Origin: Myxococcales bacterium
GTDB taxonomy: Bacteria > Myxococcota_A > Polyangia > Polyangiales > Polyangiaceae
Assembly (NCBI GenBank): GCA_903642325.1
Contig: CAHJWM010000015.1
Location: 44,971-108,970, forward strand
DNA length: 64,000 nt
Direction: 5' to 3'
The position numbers and the translations under genes are program-made. Shown here one piece after another: positions 34,512 to 43,681 of the stretch. The notes under the pieces were generated by a model. It was not told the origin of the DNA and made no database searches. It was given only the letters and a program-made list of their open reading frames with translations. Within the stretch, counting starts at the first letter, position 1, and each line of letters begins with the position of its first letter.

Positions 34512-35164
34512 GACTCTGGCCCCACTAAATCGCGCAACACCGGGTGCGCCAGTGCGCGCGCGCGCAGTGCTCGTTTCGCGAGCCGCAGCCGACTGCGCAC
34601 GGTTTCGACCGGTGCTCTCGAAAGCGCGGCGATCTCCGCGACGGTGTAGCCCAAGATGGCGTTCAGCGCGAACGCTTCGGCTTGCGGCGCGGGCAGCTCG
34701 TCCAATAAATGTCGCACGATAGGCAGCAAGACGGCGCTGCTTGCTTGCCGTTCCGGGTCAGTGTTCTCGGCCTCGAGCGTATCTGGGTCCGCGCTGTCGC
34801 GCACGCGCGCACGCTTTTGCGTCGCGTCTCGACGCCGCACGTTCATGGCGGTCAGCACGGCCACGCGACGCGCGAAATTCAAGACCGTGCTCTCACGGCG
34901 AAATTCTGGAAGCCGCTGCACGACCGCATAAGCTGCGTCGTGCGCCACGTCCTCGATGAACGGGTGGGACGGCCCCAGCACGCGCCGCGCCACACGCAAC
35001 AAGTGCGGAATGATAGCAACCAGGAAGGTACGCAAGGCGACCGCATCGCGGGCCTGCACGCGTTCCGCCAGCTCAGCCAGCTCGTCGCGGGGCGCGTTCG
35101 AAGCATGCCACGAGCCGTCGGCGCCCGCCTTCACTGGTTTTGGCGCAGCGATGAGGCGTAGCAT
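34508..35164 (-). CDS. ECF-type RNA polymerase sigma factor
   Basis: 218 residues. Region 2 includes FLVAIIPHLLRVARRVLG and FIEDVAHDAAYAVVQRLPEF, followed by an Arg-rich stretch (AVLTAMNVRRRDATQKR). Region 4 is LPAPQAEAFALNAILGYTVA, then EIAALSRAPVETVRSRLRLA, the standard HTH for the -35 element. ATG 35164 is the likelier start; the frame extends to 35224 with weak residues. It heads an operon with a membrane TPR protein and a PEGA-like protein. Confidence 0.9.
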   Translation of the reverse strand: MLRLIAAPKPVKAGADGSWHASNAPRDELAELAERVQARDAVALRTFLVAIIPHLLRVARRVLGPSHPFIEDVAHDAAYAVVQRLPEFRRESTVLNFARRVAVLTAMNVRRRDATQKRARVRDSADPDTLEAENTDPERQASSAVLLPIVRHLLDELPAPQAEAFALNAILGYTVAEIAALSRAPVETVRSRLRLAKRALRARALAHPVLRDLVGPES

Positions 35165-35302
35165 GCGATCGCTGGCGCAAGCGTAGCTGGCTTCGGGATG
35201 TGGTTCTAGGTGCCAGAGGAGCATGGTTCGAGCGCGAGAAACCTGCGCTCGATTGCGGTAGTGTCGAAGCGCGCGCGTTCAGGTCAAGCGCAGGGAATTT
35301 TG

Positions 35303-35929
35303 ATGAATCGGCCAAAAATCAGCGCATTTCCAAGAACGGCGAGCGCGCTGCTCCTAGCCGGCTGCTCACTCCTTCAAGATCCAGACTCGCTCAGCCGTGA
35401 TTACGGCGCGCCGAGCGGCGGGAGCGCCGGCCGGGCCGGGACCTGCGAGCCCACGAACGCAGACCTCTTCTGTGATGGGCTCGATCAGAGCTGCGCGGAG
35501 ACCGCGGTTGAGCCCACGTGCCCAAGCGGTTGTGCCGGGTCGGTCTATGGCGGGAGCTCGTACATGGGTTGTTCGAGTGGCGCATCCTTCGAGGAGGCCG
35601 AGCTCTTGTGTCAGAAGCAACGCATGCACTTGGTGCAGATCGATACGGCCAGTGAAAACAACTTCATCGTTCAAATCGCGCAGACGCTCGGCAGCTACGT
35701 TTGGATTGGCGGCTCGGATCAGGAGCTACTCGCCACTTATGCCTGGGTAGACCACGGGCCTGCGTTCTACGCAAATGGCGCGCCGATTGCGGGTGTGTAC
35801 CAACACTTCGCGGAAGGGCAGCCCGCGCCCGTAACCGGGTTTGACTGCGTGCAGCTGCACGATGATCCGGATGGCCCCTGGTCCACCGCGCGTTGCTCGG
35901 ACGTGAAGCAGTTCATCTGCGGGCGCTAG
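35303..35929 (+). CDS. C-type-lectin-like lipoprotein
   Basis: 208 residues. Signal with lipobox LLLAGCSL (Cys near 20), a Gly/Ser linker, a Cys-rich segment (CDGLDQSCAETAVEPTCPSG) and a C-type lectin fold: SFEEAELLCQKQRMHLVQID, then YVWIGGSDQE, ending FDCVQLHDDPDG and KQFICGR. These match the WIG-x-n-W-x-n-C pattern of sugar-binding lectins. AGGGAA before ATG 35303 supports the start. Convergent with the PQQ-type dehydrogenase and overlapping it by four bases. Confidence 0.88.
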   Translation: MNRPKISAFPRTASALLLAGCSLLQDPDSLSRDYGAPSGGSAGRAGTCEPTNADLFCDGLDQSCAETAVEPTCPSGCAGSVYGGSSYMGCSSGASFEEAELLCQKQRMHLVQIDTASENNFIVQIAQTLGSYVWIGGSDQELLATYAWVDHGPAFYANGAPIAGVYQHFAEGQPAPVTGFDCVQLHDDPDGPWSTARCSDVKQFICGR

Positions 35930-37263
35930 CGTGGGATGGGCAGCTCGAGCGGGGCGATCCAGAAGATGTCGCCGTTGTTGTCGTTGCCGAGAAACAAGCG
36001 ACCATCGGCCGCGAAGGTGATGGCGGCTGGGCGACCATGGGAAAGTCGGCCATCGTCGTAACCGCTGGCAAAGTCTGCCAACCCGCCCGACGACACTCCG
36101 CCGTCCAAGTCGCCCGAGGGGACGGGCAAGCCGGTCTGGGGATTCATGGCAATGGCGACGACGCGCGCCCCGTGCCAGCTGCCCGCCGCCCCATGCAGCG
36201 GTACGAAGGCGGCGCCGGTGTACGGCGCGGGCCACTTGCCCGGTTCGAAATCGAAGCTGAACGGCGTATCTCCGATCAGGAACGCGGCATCTTCCGGCGC
36301 TACGTGCGAGCAATCCGGATCCACATTCGAATTCGAGAACGGCACATCCTTGGTGGCGCAGCAGGGGAAGCCCCAGTCATCCCCGTCGCGGATCGGGACC
36401 AGCTTCTCGCGACCGCCCGCCTCCTCTGAGTAGTCGAGCGCAAGCTCGGCGGCGAAACACAGATTTTTGCCGCGCGCGCAGCGTACGGCGATGGGATTGC
36501 GAAAGCCCTTCGCCACTTTCGTGCCGGCCATCGTGCCGTCGAGCTTGAGGATGCCACCGTGAAACGGATGCGGCTCCTCACAATCCTCACTCTGATCTCC
36601 GCCGTTGCCCACGTAGATCGTACCGTCGTCCGCCTGATCGAGCGGCTTCGGCCAGTGCAGGTCGGAGCTATAGACCTGAACGTCCGCGACCACTTCGCTT
36701 GCGCCGGATGGCGCCCGGTCGCCCGAGCGATAAGGCAACCGAAGGATCTTCGTCCCGTCTTGGTAATAAAAGTGGTCGGCCGTAAACAGCAGACCCTGAG
36801 TCGAAGGCAGGTTGCTCAAAAAATCGTGGGCGAGGTCGCCATAGCCGTCTCGGTTATCGTCCGCCAACAGCACGATCGCTTGCCTGCCGCCGCTGCCGCC
36901 GCCGGTCGTGCCGGTGGTGGGTGAAGCCACGAACAGCTCCCCGCCCGGTGCGAAGCGCAGCTGACGCGCATTCGGCACGTTGCCAAAGTAGTGTACGCAG
37001 TAGCCCACGGGCAGATGCAAAAAGGCCGGGCGGGTGAGCTCACTACCCGGCACATTGACCGTGCCGGCGGCAGTGAAGCGCACGGAGCCGGGCAGGTCAC
37101 AAAAATTCTCGACGCTGCCATCGACCGGCGCAGAGCCGCCTGCCGCAATCTCAACGGGCTTGCTCGCGTCCGAGTGGCAGCCGCCTGAAAGCCACGCGCA
37201 CCCGGCCAAAATCAGGCTTTTGCCCAACCGGCTTCTCGAGCGCTTCGTGCAGGCTCCCTTCAT
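35926..37263 (-). CDS. PQQ-dependent sugar dehydrogenase-like lipoprotein
   Basis: 445 residues. Lipoprotein signal (LILAGCAWLSGGCHSD) followed by a six-blade beta-propeller of the glucose/sorbosone dehydrogenase family: ARQLRFAPGGELFVASPTTG, HWPKPLDQADDGTIYVGNGG, VAKGFRNPIAVRC, FAAELALDYSEEAGGREKL and GRPAAITFAADGRLFLGNDN. Family members use PQQ to oxidise aldoses in the periplasm; the Arg, His and Asp residues typical of the site appear in these loops, but PQQ binding is unproven. No PQQ synthesis genes are in the window. Confidence 0.85.
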   Translation of the reverse strand: MKGACTKRSRSRLGKSLILAGCAWLSGGCHSDASKPVEIAAGGSAPVDGSVENFCDLPGSVRFTAAGTVNVPGSELTRPAFLHLPVGYCVHYFGNVPNARQLRFAPGGELFVASPTTGTTGGGSGGRQAIVLLADDNRDGYGDLAHDFLSNLPSTQGLLFTADHFYYQDGTKILRLPYRSGDRAPSGASEVVADVQVYSSDLHWPKPLDQADDGTIYVGNGGDQSEDCEEPHPFHGGILKLDGTMAGTKVAKGFRNPIAVRCARGKNLCFAAELALDYSEEAGGREKLVPIRDGDDWGFPCCATKDVPFSNSNVDPDCSHVAPEDAAFLIGDTPFSFDFEPGKWPAPYTGAAFVPLHGAAGSWHGARVVAIAMNPQTGLPVPSGDLDGGVSSGGLADFASGYDDGRLSHGRPAAITFAADGRLFLGNDNNGDIFWIAPLELPIPR

Positions 37264-37396
37264 CGGCGTTCGCGAGTCGTTCTAGTACTACTCGAGCAGT
37301 TTTGGCACGATCAGATCGCGATTATCCGAGTTGGGCAAGGCGGAGAGAAACCCGCGAGGACCGCTGGCCAGAGACGCTCGGGCTGCTCGTGGCTGG

Positions 37397-37972
37397 TCAA
37401 TTCGTTTTTGCGGGCACGCGAACGCGGTCCGCGCGGCAGATGTCGCCCGCTGGGCACGCCGGGTCACATTCTGGCTCGCACACTCCTACATGACAAGCGT
37501 AGCCCGGCGAGCACCGGGGAGCACAAGGCTCTGAAGGCGCGGCCACCGCGAACGCAGCCGGCGGCGGCGCAACGCTGGAGGCGGATGCCGGTACCTCCGA
37601 CGGCAATGCCGGGGGCGTAAGCCGATAACTCATGCCGGTCAGCGTGAACGCTTGGTGATAACAATCGTGGCCGCTATAGGGCTTAGTCACCGAGGTCACT
37701 TGAACGAAGTCGGCGCCGCGGCGTGCGGCGGCCGCCCGGAGTCGCGCGGTCGCGCCCTCTAGCGTGCCGCGTTCCCCGCCAAAGCCGCAGCCATAGCCGT
37801 CGCTCACGCTGAGCGGCCCGAGCCGCTCGGCGCCCGCCGGCGGGTCTCCGCGTTCGACCCGCACGCCCCCCGCCTGCGCGCTCACGTGGGGGACCGCCGC
37901 CTCCGAAGCGCAGCCCGCCGGAGTAACTAAGACAGCCGCCCACGCCAAGCTCCAGATCCGCGCTCCGCTCAT
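37397..37972 (-). CDS. Cys-rich DUF4156-like lipoprotein
   Basis: 191 residues. Signal and lipobox (AAVLVTPAGCAS), an alpha/beta domain with ERLGPLSVSDGYGCGFGGER and GADFVQVTSVTKPYSGHDCY resembling DUF4156, then a Pro/Ala linker and a C-terminal Cys cluster (CAPRCSPGYACHVGVCEPEC, followed by DPACPAG). The Cys spacing suggests a small disulfide-rich module. ATG 37972 is favoured over 37981. Function unknown; likely outer-membrane anchored. Confidence 0.75.
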   Translation of the reverse strand: MSGARIWSLAWAAVLVTPAGCASEAAVPHVSAQAGGVRVERGDPPAGAERLGPLSVSDGYGCGFGGERGTLEGATARLRAAAARRGADFVQVTSVTKPYSGHDCYHQAFTLTGMSYRLTPPALPSEVPASASSVAPPPAAFAVAAPSEPCAPRCSPGYACHVGVCEPECDPACPAGDICRADRVRVPAKTN

Positions 37973-38019
37973 GGGCTCCATTTTCTACTACAGCCGCGCC
38001 GGTTGCAGCTTTGGAGTGG

Positions 38020-38059
38020 ATGGTCACGCAGTACCCCACGGGCGTCCCAGCCTTCGGCG
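38020..38059 (+). repeat. interspersed repeat copy B
   Basis: 40-bp copy with a 22-nt spacer between ATGGTCACG and CCTTCGGCG; the one-base-shorter spacer shifts any reading frame, so the element is not coding. Confidence 0.7.
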
Positions 38060-38440
38060 GCGGGGCGCGCCTTTCGCAGAGTGAGACGAGACAGCGCCCG
38101 CTTCACGTGCGCGCGTTGCCGCGCGCACGATGAAAGGAGCGAGTCGTGACCCATACGAAATGAACGCATAATGCGAAACATGCGCTCGCCTCGGCAAGCT
38201 TAACTCGGCGCTGGCGGCGACCGTTGTAATCGGGCGCTGCGGCCGCATTTGCGATAAGGAAGCCAGCCATTCGCGATACCTGCACGACGGGAAGGCTTCC
38301 TCTTTGACATAGCCCAACCCAAGGATCCCGCGGCGCGGCGTGCGAGCAAGGTGATGAAAGCGATTCCAGTCCGGGTCACAATCGTGCGTTTACACTGGTA
38401 TGCGTTGCGGTTCACTCGCGGGTGCGCCAAATTTCGAGCG
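38060..38440. other. gap without clear gene
   Basis: No frame with both a start signal and protein-like composition. The region presumably carries the promoter of the DUF1592-like/DUF1552 operon, but no convincing -35/-10 pair was found. Confidence 0.5.
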
Positions 38441-40135
38441 ATGGCAAGGCAGTTGCGGTTCTTCGAGCCTGGAGTGCTCGTGCTCCCATTGCTCACCGGC
38501 CTGGCCGGCTGTCAGGCGCAGTCGCCGGGCGGCAGTTCTCCGGGCGCGTCCGGTGCCGCGGGCGGGGCCAGCAGCGGCGCCGGGCAGCCGGTCTCCACAT
38601 CGCCCCTCTTGCCCGCGCGCATTCGGCGTTTGTCGAATGCCGAATACGAAAATAGCGCGCAAGTATTGGTCGGCAGCGCCGAGCCCGTCACCGCCGCGTT
38701 CGCGCCGGACACGCGACAGAGCGGCTACACGATCAACGACGCACAACGCGTCGACTCCGTGCTCGTGAAGCAGATCGCGAACGCCGCCACCCAGCTCGCC
38801 GCTCAGGTTCGGGTGAAGCTTGCCACGCTAGCACCCTGCGCGGATCCGGTGACGCAAGCCGAGGCTTGCGCGAAGACCTTCATTCAATCGTTCGCGACGC
38901 GCGCATATCGTCGCCCGCTCGCCGCGGACGAAGCGCAGAAGCTGCTGGAGCTGTTTCACGTCGCGGCGGACGGCGCGTCCTACGCGGACGGCATCGAGCA
39001 GGTGGCTTCTGGCGTCCTGCAATCGGCGGCGTTCTTGTACCTGACGGAAACGGGCAACGCGGCGCCGGGCCGCCAGGTCACGCTCACTCCGTACGAAACG
39101 GCGAGCGCCATCTCTTACCTCGTCACGGCCGGCCCGCCCGACGCAGAGTTGTTGAGCTCAGCGGCGAACGGGCAGCTGGAAACACCCGAGCAGCGCAGCA
39201 CGGCTTTCTCTCGCTTGGTCTCGGGCGCGGACCCCGCGTCGCGCGAGCGCGTGCTCCGGGTAATCCAAGAGTGGCTGGGCACCGATCGCCTGCCGGACAC
39301 CGCGAAGGATAGCGTGGTCTACGGAAATTTCGCGGCGCTCAAGCCCGCCATGCTGAGCGAGACCGCCGACTTCGTCGACCACTTGTTAGCGCACAAATCA
39401 GGCACCGTGGGCGAGCTGCTCGGTGCCAATTGGACGGCGACCAAGGACACGGGCCTCGCTCAGTTATACGAGGGCTCCGCCAACGGCGCGGCCGAGGGTG
39501 AGATCAGCCTGCCCGCTCGGCGCGGCATCTTGAACCAGGGAGCGTTCTTGTCGGTTTACGCGCACGCCAGCGAAACGGGCCCGGTCTTGCGCGGCGTCGC
39601 CATCGAGCGTCGCGTGGTTTGCATCGACGTACCCTCGCCATCTACTCTGAAGATCACCGTGCCCCCCTTGCCGGTGGATTCGAGCAAGACAATGCGCGAG
39701 CGTCTCGCGACGCATGTCAGCGACCCCATGTGTGCGAGCTGTCATACGAACATCGATGCATTCGGCTTCGCGTTCGAGCTGTACAACGGCATGGGCCAAG
39801 CCGCGCCCCCGCCCGTCGATAGCCACACCACCCTTTCCGTGGGCAAAGATTTCGACGGTGATTACGCCGACAGTAATCAGCTCGCCACCGCGCTCTCGAA
39901 CAGCGCGGCGGTGCGCGAGTGCTTCGCCCGTAACGTATTCCGGGCTTCCGCTGGCCGTAGTGACGATCAAGTCTCGGCGAGCGAGAACGCGTTCATCGAC
40001 TATTGGCGAACCGCGAGCGTGCCGAGCGGGGACGCGGGTTCCTCGCATCCCGCAACGGCGGTCGAGGGCAGCATCCTCGAGACCCTGCGCGCCTTCATCA
40101 CGAGCCCCACGTTTACGTTGCGGAGAGCACAATGA
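38441..40135 (+). CDS. DUF1592-family (planctomycete-type cytochrome) lipoprotein
   Basis: 564 residues. Lipobox TGLAGCQA near residue 24 and a Gly/Ser linker precede the conserved modules in their usual order: DUF1587-like (RIRRLSNAEYENSAQVLVGS), DUF1595-like (FIQSFATRAYRRPLAADEAQ), DUF1592 (VTLTPYETASAISYLVTAGP), DUF1588 with the heme-type motif CASCH in DPMCASCHTNIDAFGF, and DUF1585 at the C-terminus. Often encoded with a DUF1552 protein, as here, with ATGA overlap. Presumed periplasmic or outer-membrane electron-transfer protein; the physiological reaction is not established. Confidence 0.92.
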   Translation: MARQLRFFEPGVLVLPLLTGLAGCQAQSPGGSSPGASGAAGGASSGAGQPVSTSPLLPARIRRLSNAEYENSAQVLVGSAEPVTAAFAPDTRQSGYTINDAQRVDSVLVKQIANAATQLAAQVRVKLATLAPCADPVTQAEACAKTFIQSFATRAYRRPLAADEAQKLLELFHVAADGASYADGIEQVASGVLQSAAFLYLTETGNAAPGRQVTLTPYETASAISYLVTAGPPDAELLSSAANGQLETPEQRSTAFSRLVSGADPASRERVLRVIQEWLGTDRLPDTAKDSVVYGNFAALKPAMLSETADFVDHLLAHKSGTVGELLGANWTATKDTGLAQLYEGSANGAAEGEISLPARRGILNQGAFLSVYAHASETGPVLRGVAIERRVVCIDVPSPSTLKITVPPLPVDSSKTMRERLATHVSDPMCASCHTNIDAFGFAFELYNGMGQAAPPPVDSHTTLSVGKDFDGDYADSNQLATALSNSAAVRECFARNVFRASAGRSDDQVSASENAFIDYWRTASVPSGDAGSSHPATAVEGSILETLRAFITSPTFTLRRAQ

Positions 40136-41583
40136 CGCGTCTAACACCAACCCGCCGCGCCTTCCTGCGCGCCATGGGCGCCGGAGTTGCGGCATTGCCC
40201 TTTTCCCGCTTGCTACAGAGCTCCGTGGCTCAAGCCGCGGGCGAAACCTTGCCGCTCAAATTCGTGACCATCTACCATCCGCATGGCTTGGCCGCGGAGC
40301 TTTGGGCGATGAGGTCGAGCGACAGCGAAAGCGCGTTCGATATCGCCTACCCGAATTGTTCGCTTCAGCCCTTCGATGACGCCGCCACTTACGGCAAGAG
40401 CTTCAAGGATAAGCTCTTGGTGATCGAAGGCATCGATCACCTTTCGAATGCCAACGGCCACGACTCGGCGGGGACGATTCTGACCGGCAGCACGATCGAT
40501 GGCAGCAAGCGCAGGCCGTTCAATTCCTCGCTCGATCAATTCCTGGCCGTGACCAAGAACCTGGGCAGCGAAACGCGAATCACCAGCGTCAACCTGGGCG
40601 TGGGCAATGATGCGACCGATCCCGGGCTGACCCTTTCTTACGGGGATGGCGGCACGCCGTTGCCGAAAATAATCGACCCCGTGGCGGCGTTTCACTTGTT
40701 GTTCGACGGGCTAGCCGTCAGCTCGAACCCCGTAGACATGGCCGCGGCCACTCGCAAGCAGAAGCTCGGCCAAAGCGTGGTGGACTTCGTGCGCTGGGAC
40801 GTAAATCGCCTGCGCACGGGCTTGGCCGCGCCCGAACAGCAAAAGCTCGATCAACATTTGACGGCGCTGCATGAAATCGAGAAGCAACTCAGCGCCGGCG
40901 CGGCGGGCGGGCCGCTGTGCGCAGTGCCGGCAGCTCCGGACGCCACAAAATTTCCGAGTCTGAAACAATACAATGGCGGGGAACCGTATTTCGACGCGAT
41001 CACCGACGCGCATATCGATATGCTGGCCCAAGCGTTGGCTTGCGACGTCACGCGTTTCGGTACGCTGTTTTTGAATGATCTGTCGTATGCCACGAACCCA
41101 CTCGGCCTCCCTGCCGACAACCACGGCGCGGTGGCCCACACCTACAACGCGTCGGCCGTCGGCAACAATGGCGTGATGCAGACTGGCGATCCAGCCAGTT
41201 GGCAGCGGCTCGCGATGTTCAACCGCTACGCATACGGCAAGGTCGCGCGCTTGATGCAGAAGCTCGATCAGCTCGGCATTTTGGACAGCACGATCATTTA
41301 CGTGACCAGCGACATGGGCAACCCCAGCCTTCACAGCACGCGCAACGTGCCAACGGTGCTGGCCGGCGGAGTGAACGGCAAGTTCCGCATGGGGCGCCGG
41401 CTCAAGATGGCGCCCGGTTGCCCCACGAGTGACCTCTGGTGCCCCGGCAAGCCGACGTACACGCCCACGACCAACAGCAAGATCCTCGTGTCTATCGCGC
41501 AGGCCTTTGGTGTGGAGGTCGACACCTTCGGCACGCAACCGGATCCTAAAGACGTCACCGGTGCGCTGAGTCAACTGGCCTAG
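40132..41583 (+). CDS. DUF1552 domain protein with Tat signal
   Basis: 483 residues. The N-terminus TRRAFLRAMGAGVAALPFSR is a twin-arginine export signal, so the protein is folded before export. The body matches DUF1552: LKFVTIYHPHGLAAELWAM, LLVIEGIDHLSNANGHDSAG, LDQFLAVTKNL, DNHGAVAHTYN and IIYVTSDMGNPSLHSTRN, a sulfatase/phosphatase-like fold with several His. The start overlaps the stop of the DUF1592-family gene. Function unknown; pairing with the cytochrome suggests a shared complex (inference). Confidence 0.92.
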   Translation: MTRLTPTRRAFLRAMGAGVAALPFSRLLQSSVAQAAGETLPLKFVTIYHPHGLAAELWAMRSSDSESAFDIAYPNCSLQPFDDAATYGKSFKDKLLVIEGIDHLSNANGHDSAGTILTGSTIDGSKRRPFNSSLDQFLAVTKNLGSETRITSVNLGVGNDATDPGLTLSYGDGGTPLPKIIDPVAAFHLLFDGLAVSSNPVDMAAATRKQKLGQSVVDFVRWDVNRLRTGLAAPEQQKLDQHLTALHEIEKQLSAGAAGGPLCAVPAAPDATKFPSLKQYNGGEPYFDAITDAHIDMLAQALACDVTRFGTLFLNDLSYATNPLGLPADNHGAVAHTYNASAVGNNGVMQTGDPASWQRLAMFNRYAYGKVARLMQKLDQLGILDSTIIYVTSDMGNPSLHSTRNVPTVLAGGVNGKFRMGRRLKMAPGCPTSDLWCPGKPTYTPTTNSKILVSIAQAFGVEVDTFGTQPDPKDVTGALSQLA

Positions 41584-41616
41584 ACAGCGGTACGGGCGCG
41601 GCGAGCCTGACCGTGC

Positions 41617-42594
41617 TCAAAACTCCCCGGCCATGGCCAGCCCGAGTGAGGTCGGCGAAAACGCCGGGAGAACCGCGCTGACGTGCGCTTTCGTGCGGCC
41701 GGCGGTTTCGGCGACGTGCGCGGCGCGGTAATGCAGCAGCGTGGGCGTCAAGTAACCGACGGAGGCCCCGAGCAGCATACCGGTCAGATCGTCAGTGGCG
41801 TAGTGCTTGTCGGAGGCGATGCGCGTGTACGCGACCACCGCCGCGGAGGCGGTTGTCAAGCCGCACATCAGCGCGTCTCCCACGTCGCCGTATAGGTGCA
41901 GATGCTGATGGTGAGCGCACGTCAACCCCGCGTTGGTGAACGCGATGGCAGTGTGACCCGCGAAAAAGCTCAGTGAGCCATCGGCGTTATTGGCGCTACA
42001 GCCCGGGAAGCCGGGGTTCACGCCCTTGCGACAATCGCTCTGATACGGCCGCTCACGCCGCACGAACGTCGAGGCACTGAACTGAAGTAACCCGACCAGA
42101 GCGTACGCCTCGACGTCGATCAACAGCATCTGACCGGCTACGTCCGATGACCCTCGGATCGCCCAGGCGCCGACCAGCGCATCAGCCACCGAAAACCCGA
42201 ACGAGCCAAGGTACAACTTGCTGCCGAATTTATGGGCTCGTTCTCGTCCGTCCGCGCTGTCTGCGCGGAGGGCGCTGCGCACGCTGTCGTCGAACAAGAT
42301 GCCGCCGTGCCAGAGCGGCTTTCGGTAACGCGCGCTGGCGGCCAACGCGATGGTGCCCGCGAGCATCGCGCCGGTGACGCCGTACTCGACGGGTCGAAAC
42401 CGCGGCCAGGCGGGATTCCAACGCAGCGAACGGAGCGATTCGAGCTGGGGCGGAGATTCGGCCGAGGTGTCGGACAACGGCTCGGCCATTGCGGGCGTGC
42501 TCCAACTTACGAGAGAGAGCGCCGCTAGCCCCGTGCCGAGGAGCTTGAGAGCTCGAACCGTACGAAGCGATGGGACGGAGAGCGTGGCGTTCAC
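41617..42594 (-). CDS. PAP2 superfamily phosphatase
   Basis: 325 residues. Signal peptide with cleavage near STPAMAEP, then the three PAP2 signatures with substitutions: VRRERPYQSDC (KxxxxxxRP-like), SLSFFAGHTAIAF (the PSGH motif with FAGH) and TRIASDKHYATDDLTG (SRxxxxxHxxxD-like, Ser replaced by Thr). Several hydrophobic helices fit an inner-membrane enzyme removing phosphate from lipids or isoprenoid pyrophosphates. Convergent with DUF1552, 33 bp apart. Confidence 0.88.
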   Translation of the reverse strand: MNATLSVPSLRTVRALKLLGTGLAALSLVSWSTPAMAEPLSDTSAESPPQLESLRSLRWNPAWPRFRPVEYGVTGAMLAGTIALAASARYRKPLWHGGILFDDSVRSALRADSADGRERAHKFGSKLYLGSFGFSVADALVGAWAIRGSSDVAGQMLLIDVEAYALVGLLQFSASTFVRRERPYQSDCRKGVNPGFPGCSANNADGSLSFFAGHTAIAFTNAGLTCAHHQHLHLYGDVGDALMCGLTTASAAVVAYTRIASDKHYATDDLTGMLLGASVGYLTPTLLHYRAAHVAETAGRTKAHVSAVLPAFSPTSLGLAMAGEF

Positions 42595-42628
42595 TGTCCG
42601 GCGAGCTTTTCAGAATGCGAGCCGCTCG

Positions 42629-43681
42629 TCACCTGGTTCCGAAGCCGACTTCGTCGAGCCGGACGCTGACGGGCGAATTAGCTCGCCGAGCCGATGGGCC
42701 ATGTTCCCGGGCGATGTTCGGCGCCAGATCATTCGGCCCGTCCGCGCAATAAAGCGCCGCTAATTGACGCGCTTGCGAGCGCCCGACCCCGACTTCGAAC
42801 ATGCCGCCCAGGTAAACGCTTGCCAGCAGATTCGTTTCCGGACGGTGCCTGCCGGCCCGTCCGCGCTCCTCGAAAACGGAGTCGAGCGCGCGCAGCAGCT
42901 CGAGCGGGCCGCCCATGCGGGGTGCTTTCAAATTCGCAGATTCTCCGCGGCTGACGGCCCGCGCGACCGCCACTCGGTCAACGAGGCTTGCGTCGCGCGA
43001 AACGCGCGCGAGCTGGGCCGGCGTGGCCCGCTCCTCGAAGCCCTGCGGAGGGTCTTCGAGGAGCGAACCCTGGCTGAGCTCGGCCAGTTGCCGAGCCGAG
43101 TCAAGCACGCCTTTGCCCTTGAAGTCGAAGATGGCGATGCCCGGCTCGCGCGCCACCGCGCGTAGCGTCTCCGCGTCCCAGCTCGGATCCACGTCCACCT
43201 TCAGGTCACCTTCGAAGCCTTCATCCCGTACGCGCTGGGCGACACGTAACGGGTCTTGGCTCGCCGCAAATGAAACGACGAACCGAAGACGTGCTTCCCG
43301 CTTACCGGTCAGGTCGTTTAGGCTGAGCCCCGCCTGGCGGAGGGCGAGGTCGATCAACGCGGCCTCGAGCGCAGCGCGCTCGTAAAACGTCCCCTCTCGG
43401 CCGAGCGCAGAGCCAACGCGCAGCACCGCGTTTCGGTCGACGGACGCGAGCCACGCGCTCGCATAGCCGGCAAATTGCTCGTGCTCCAACGGGCTGAAGG
43501 CTACGTTCTCGCCTAAGCCGACCTGTCCGGCGCCGGTCAAACGGAGGACGCTGCTCGGCCGCGGTCCGCCCGGGTAGTCTGGTAGCGAAACGGCGGCGTA
43601 CGTGACTTCGAGCCGAGCGACGCGTACGGGCAGCTCCGAGAGCGCGTTTGCCAGGTCGCCAGGGCCGATCAGGCTGGCCAT
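42629..43681 (-). CDS. enolase-superfamily (muconate cycloisomerase-like) enzyme
   Basis: 350 residues. The barrel landmarks are present: GDLKVDVDPSWDAETLRAVA, a first acidic ligand in IAIFDFKGKG, Glu in SLLEDPP, Asp in RVSRDASLVDR (usual DES reads DAS), and Lys in NLKAPRMGG. This order matches metal-dependent enolase-superfamily racemases, cycloisomerases and dehydratases. ATG 43681 overlaps the end of the EgtD-EgtB gene by 13 bases, so it is probably co-translated. The last 50 residues are atypical. Substrate unknown; the neighbourhood hints at an amino-acid-derived compound (inference). Confidence 0.75.
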   Translation of the reverse strand: MASLIGPGDLANALSELPVRVARLEVTYAAVSLPDYPGGPRPSSVLRLTGAGQVGLGENVAFSPLEHEQFAGYASAWLASVDRNAVLRVGSALGREGTFYERAALEAALIDLALRQAGLSLNDLTGKREARLRFVVSFAASQDPLRVAQRVRDEGFEGDLKVDVDPSWDAETLRAVAREPGIAIFDFKGKGVLDSARQLAELSQGSLLEDPPQGFEERATPAQLARVSRDASLVDRVAVARAVSRGESANLKAPRMGGPLELLRALDSVFEERGRAGRHRPETNLLASVYLGGMFEVGVGRSQARQLAALYCADGPNDLAPNIAREHGPSARRANSPVSVRLDEVGFGTR

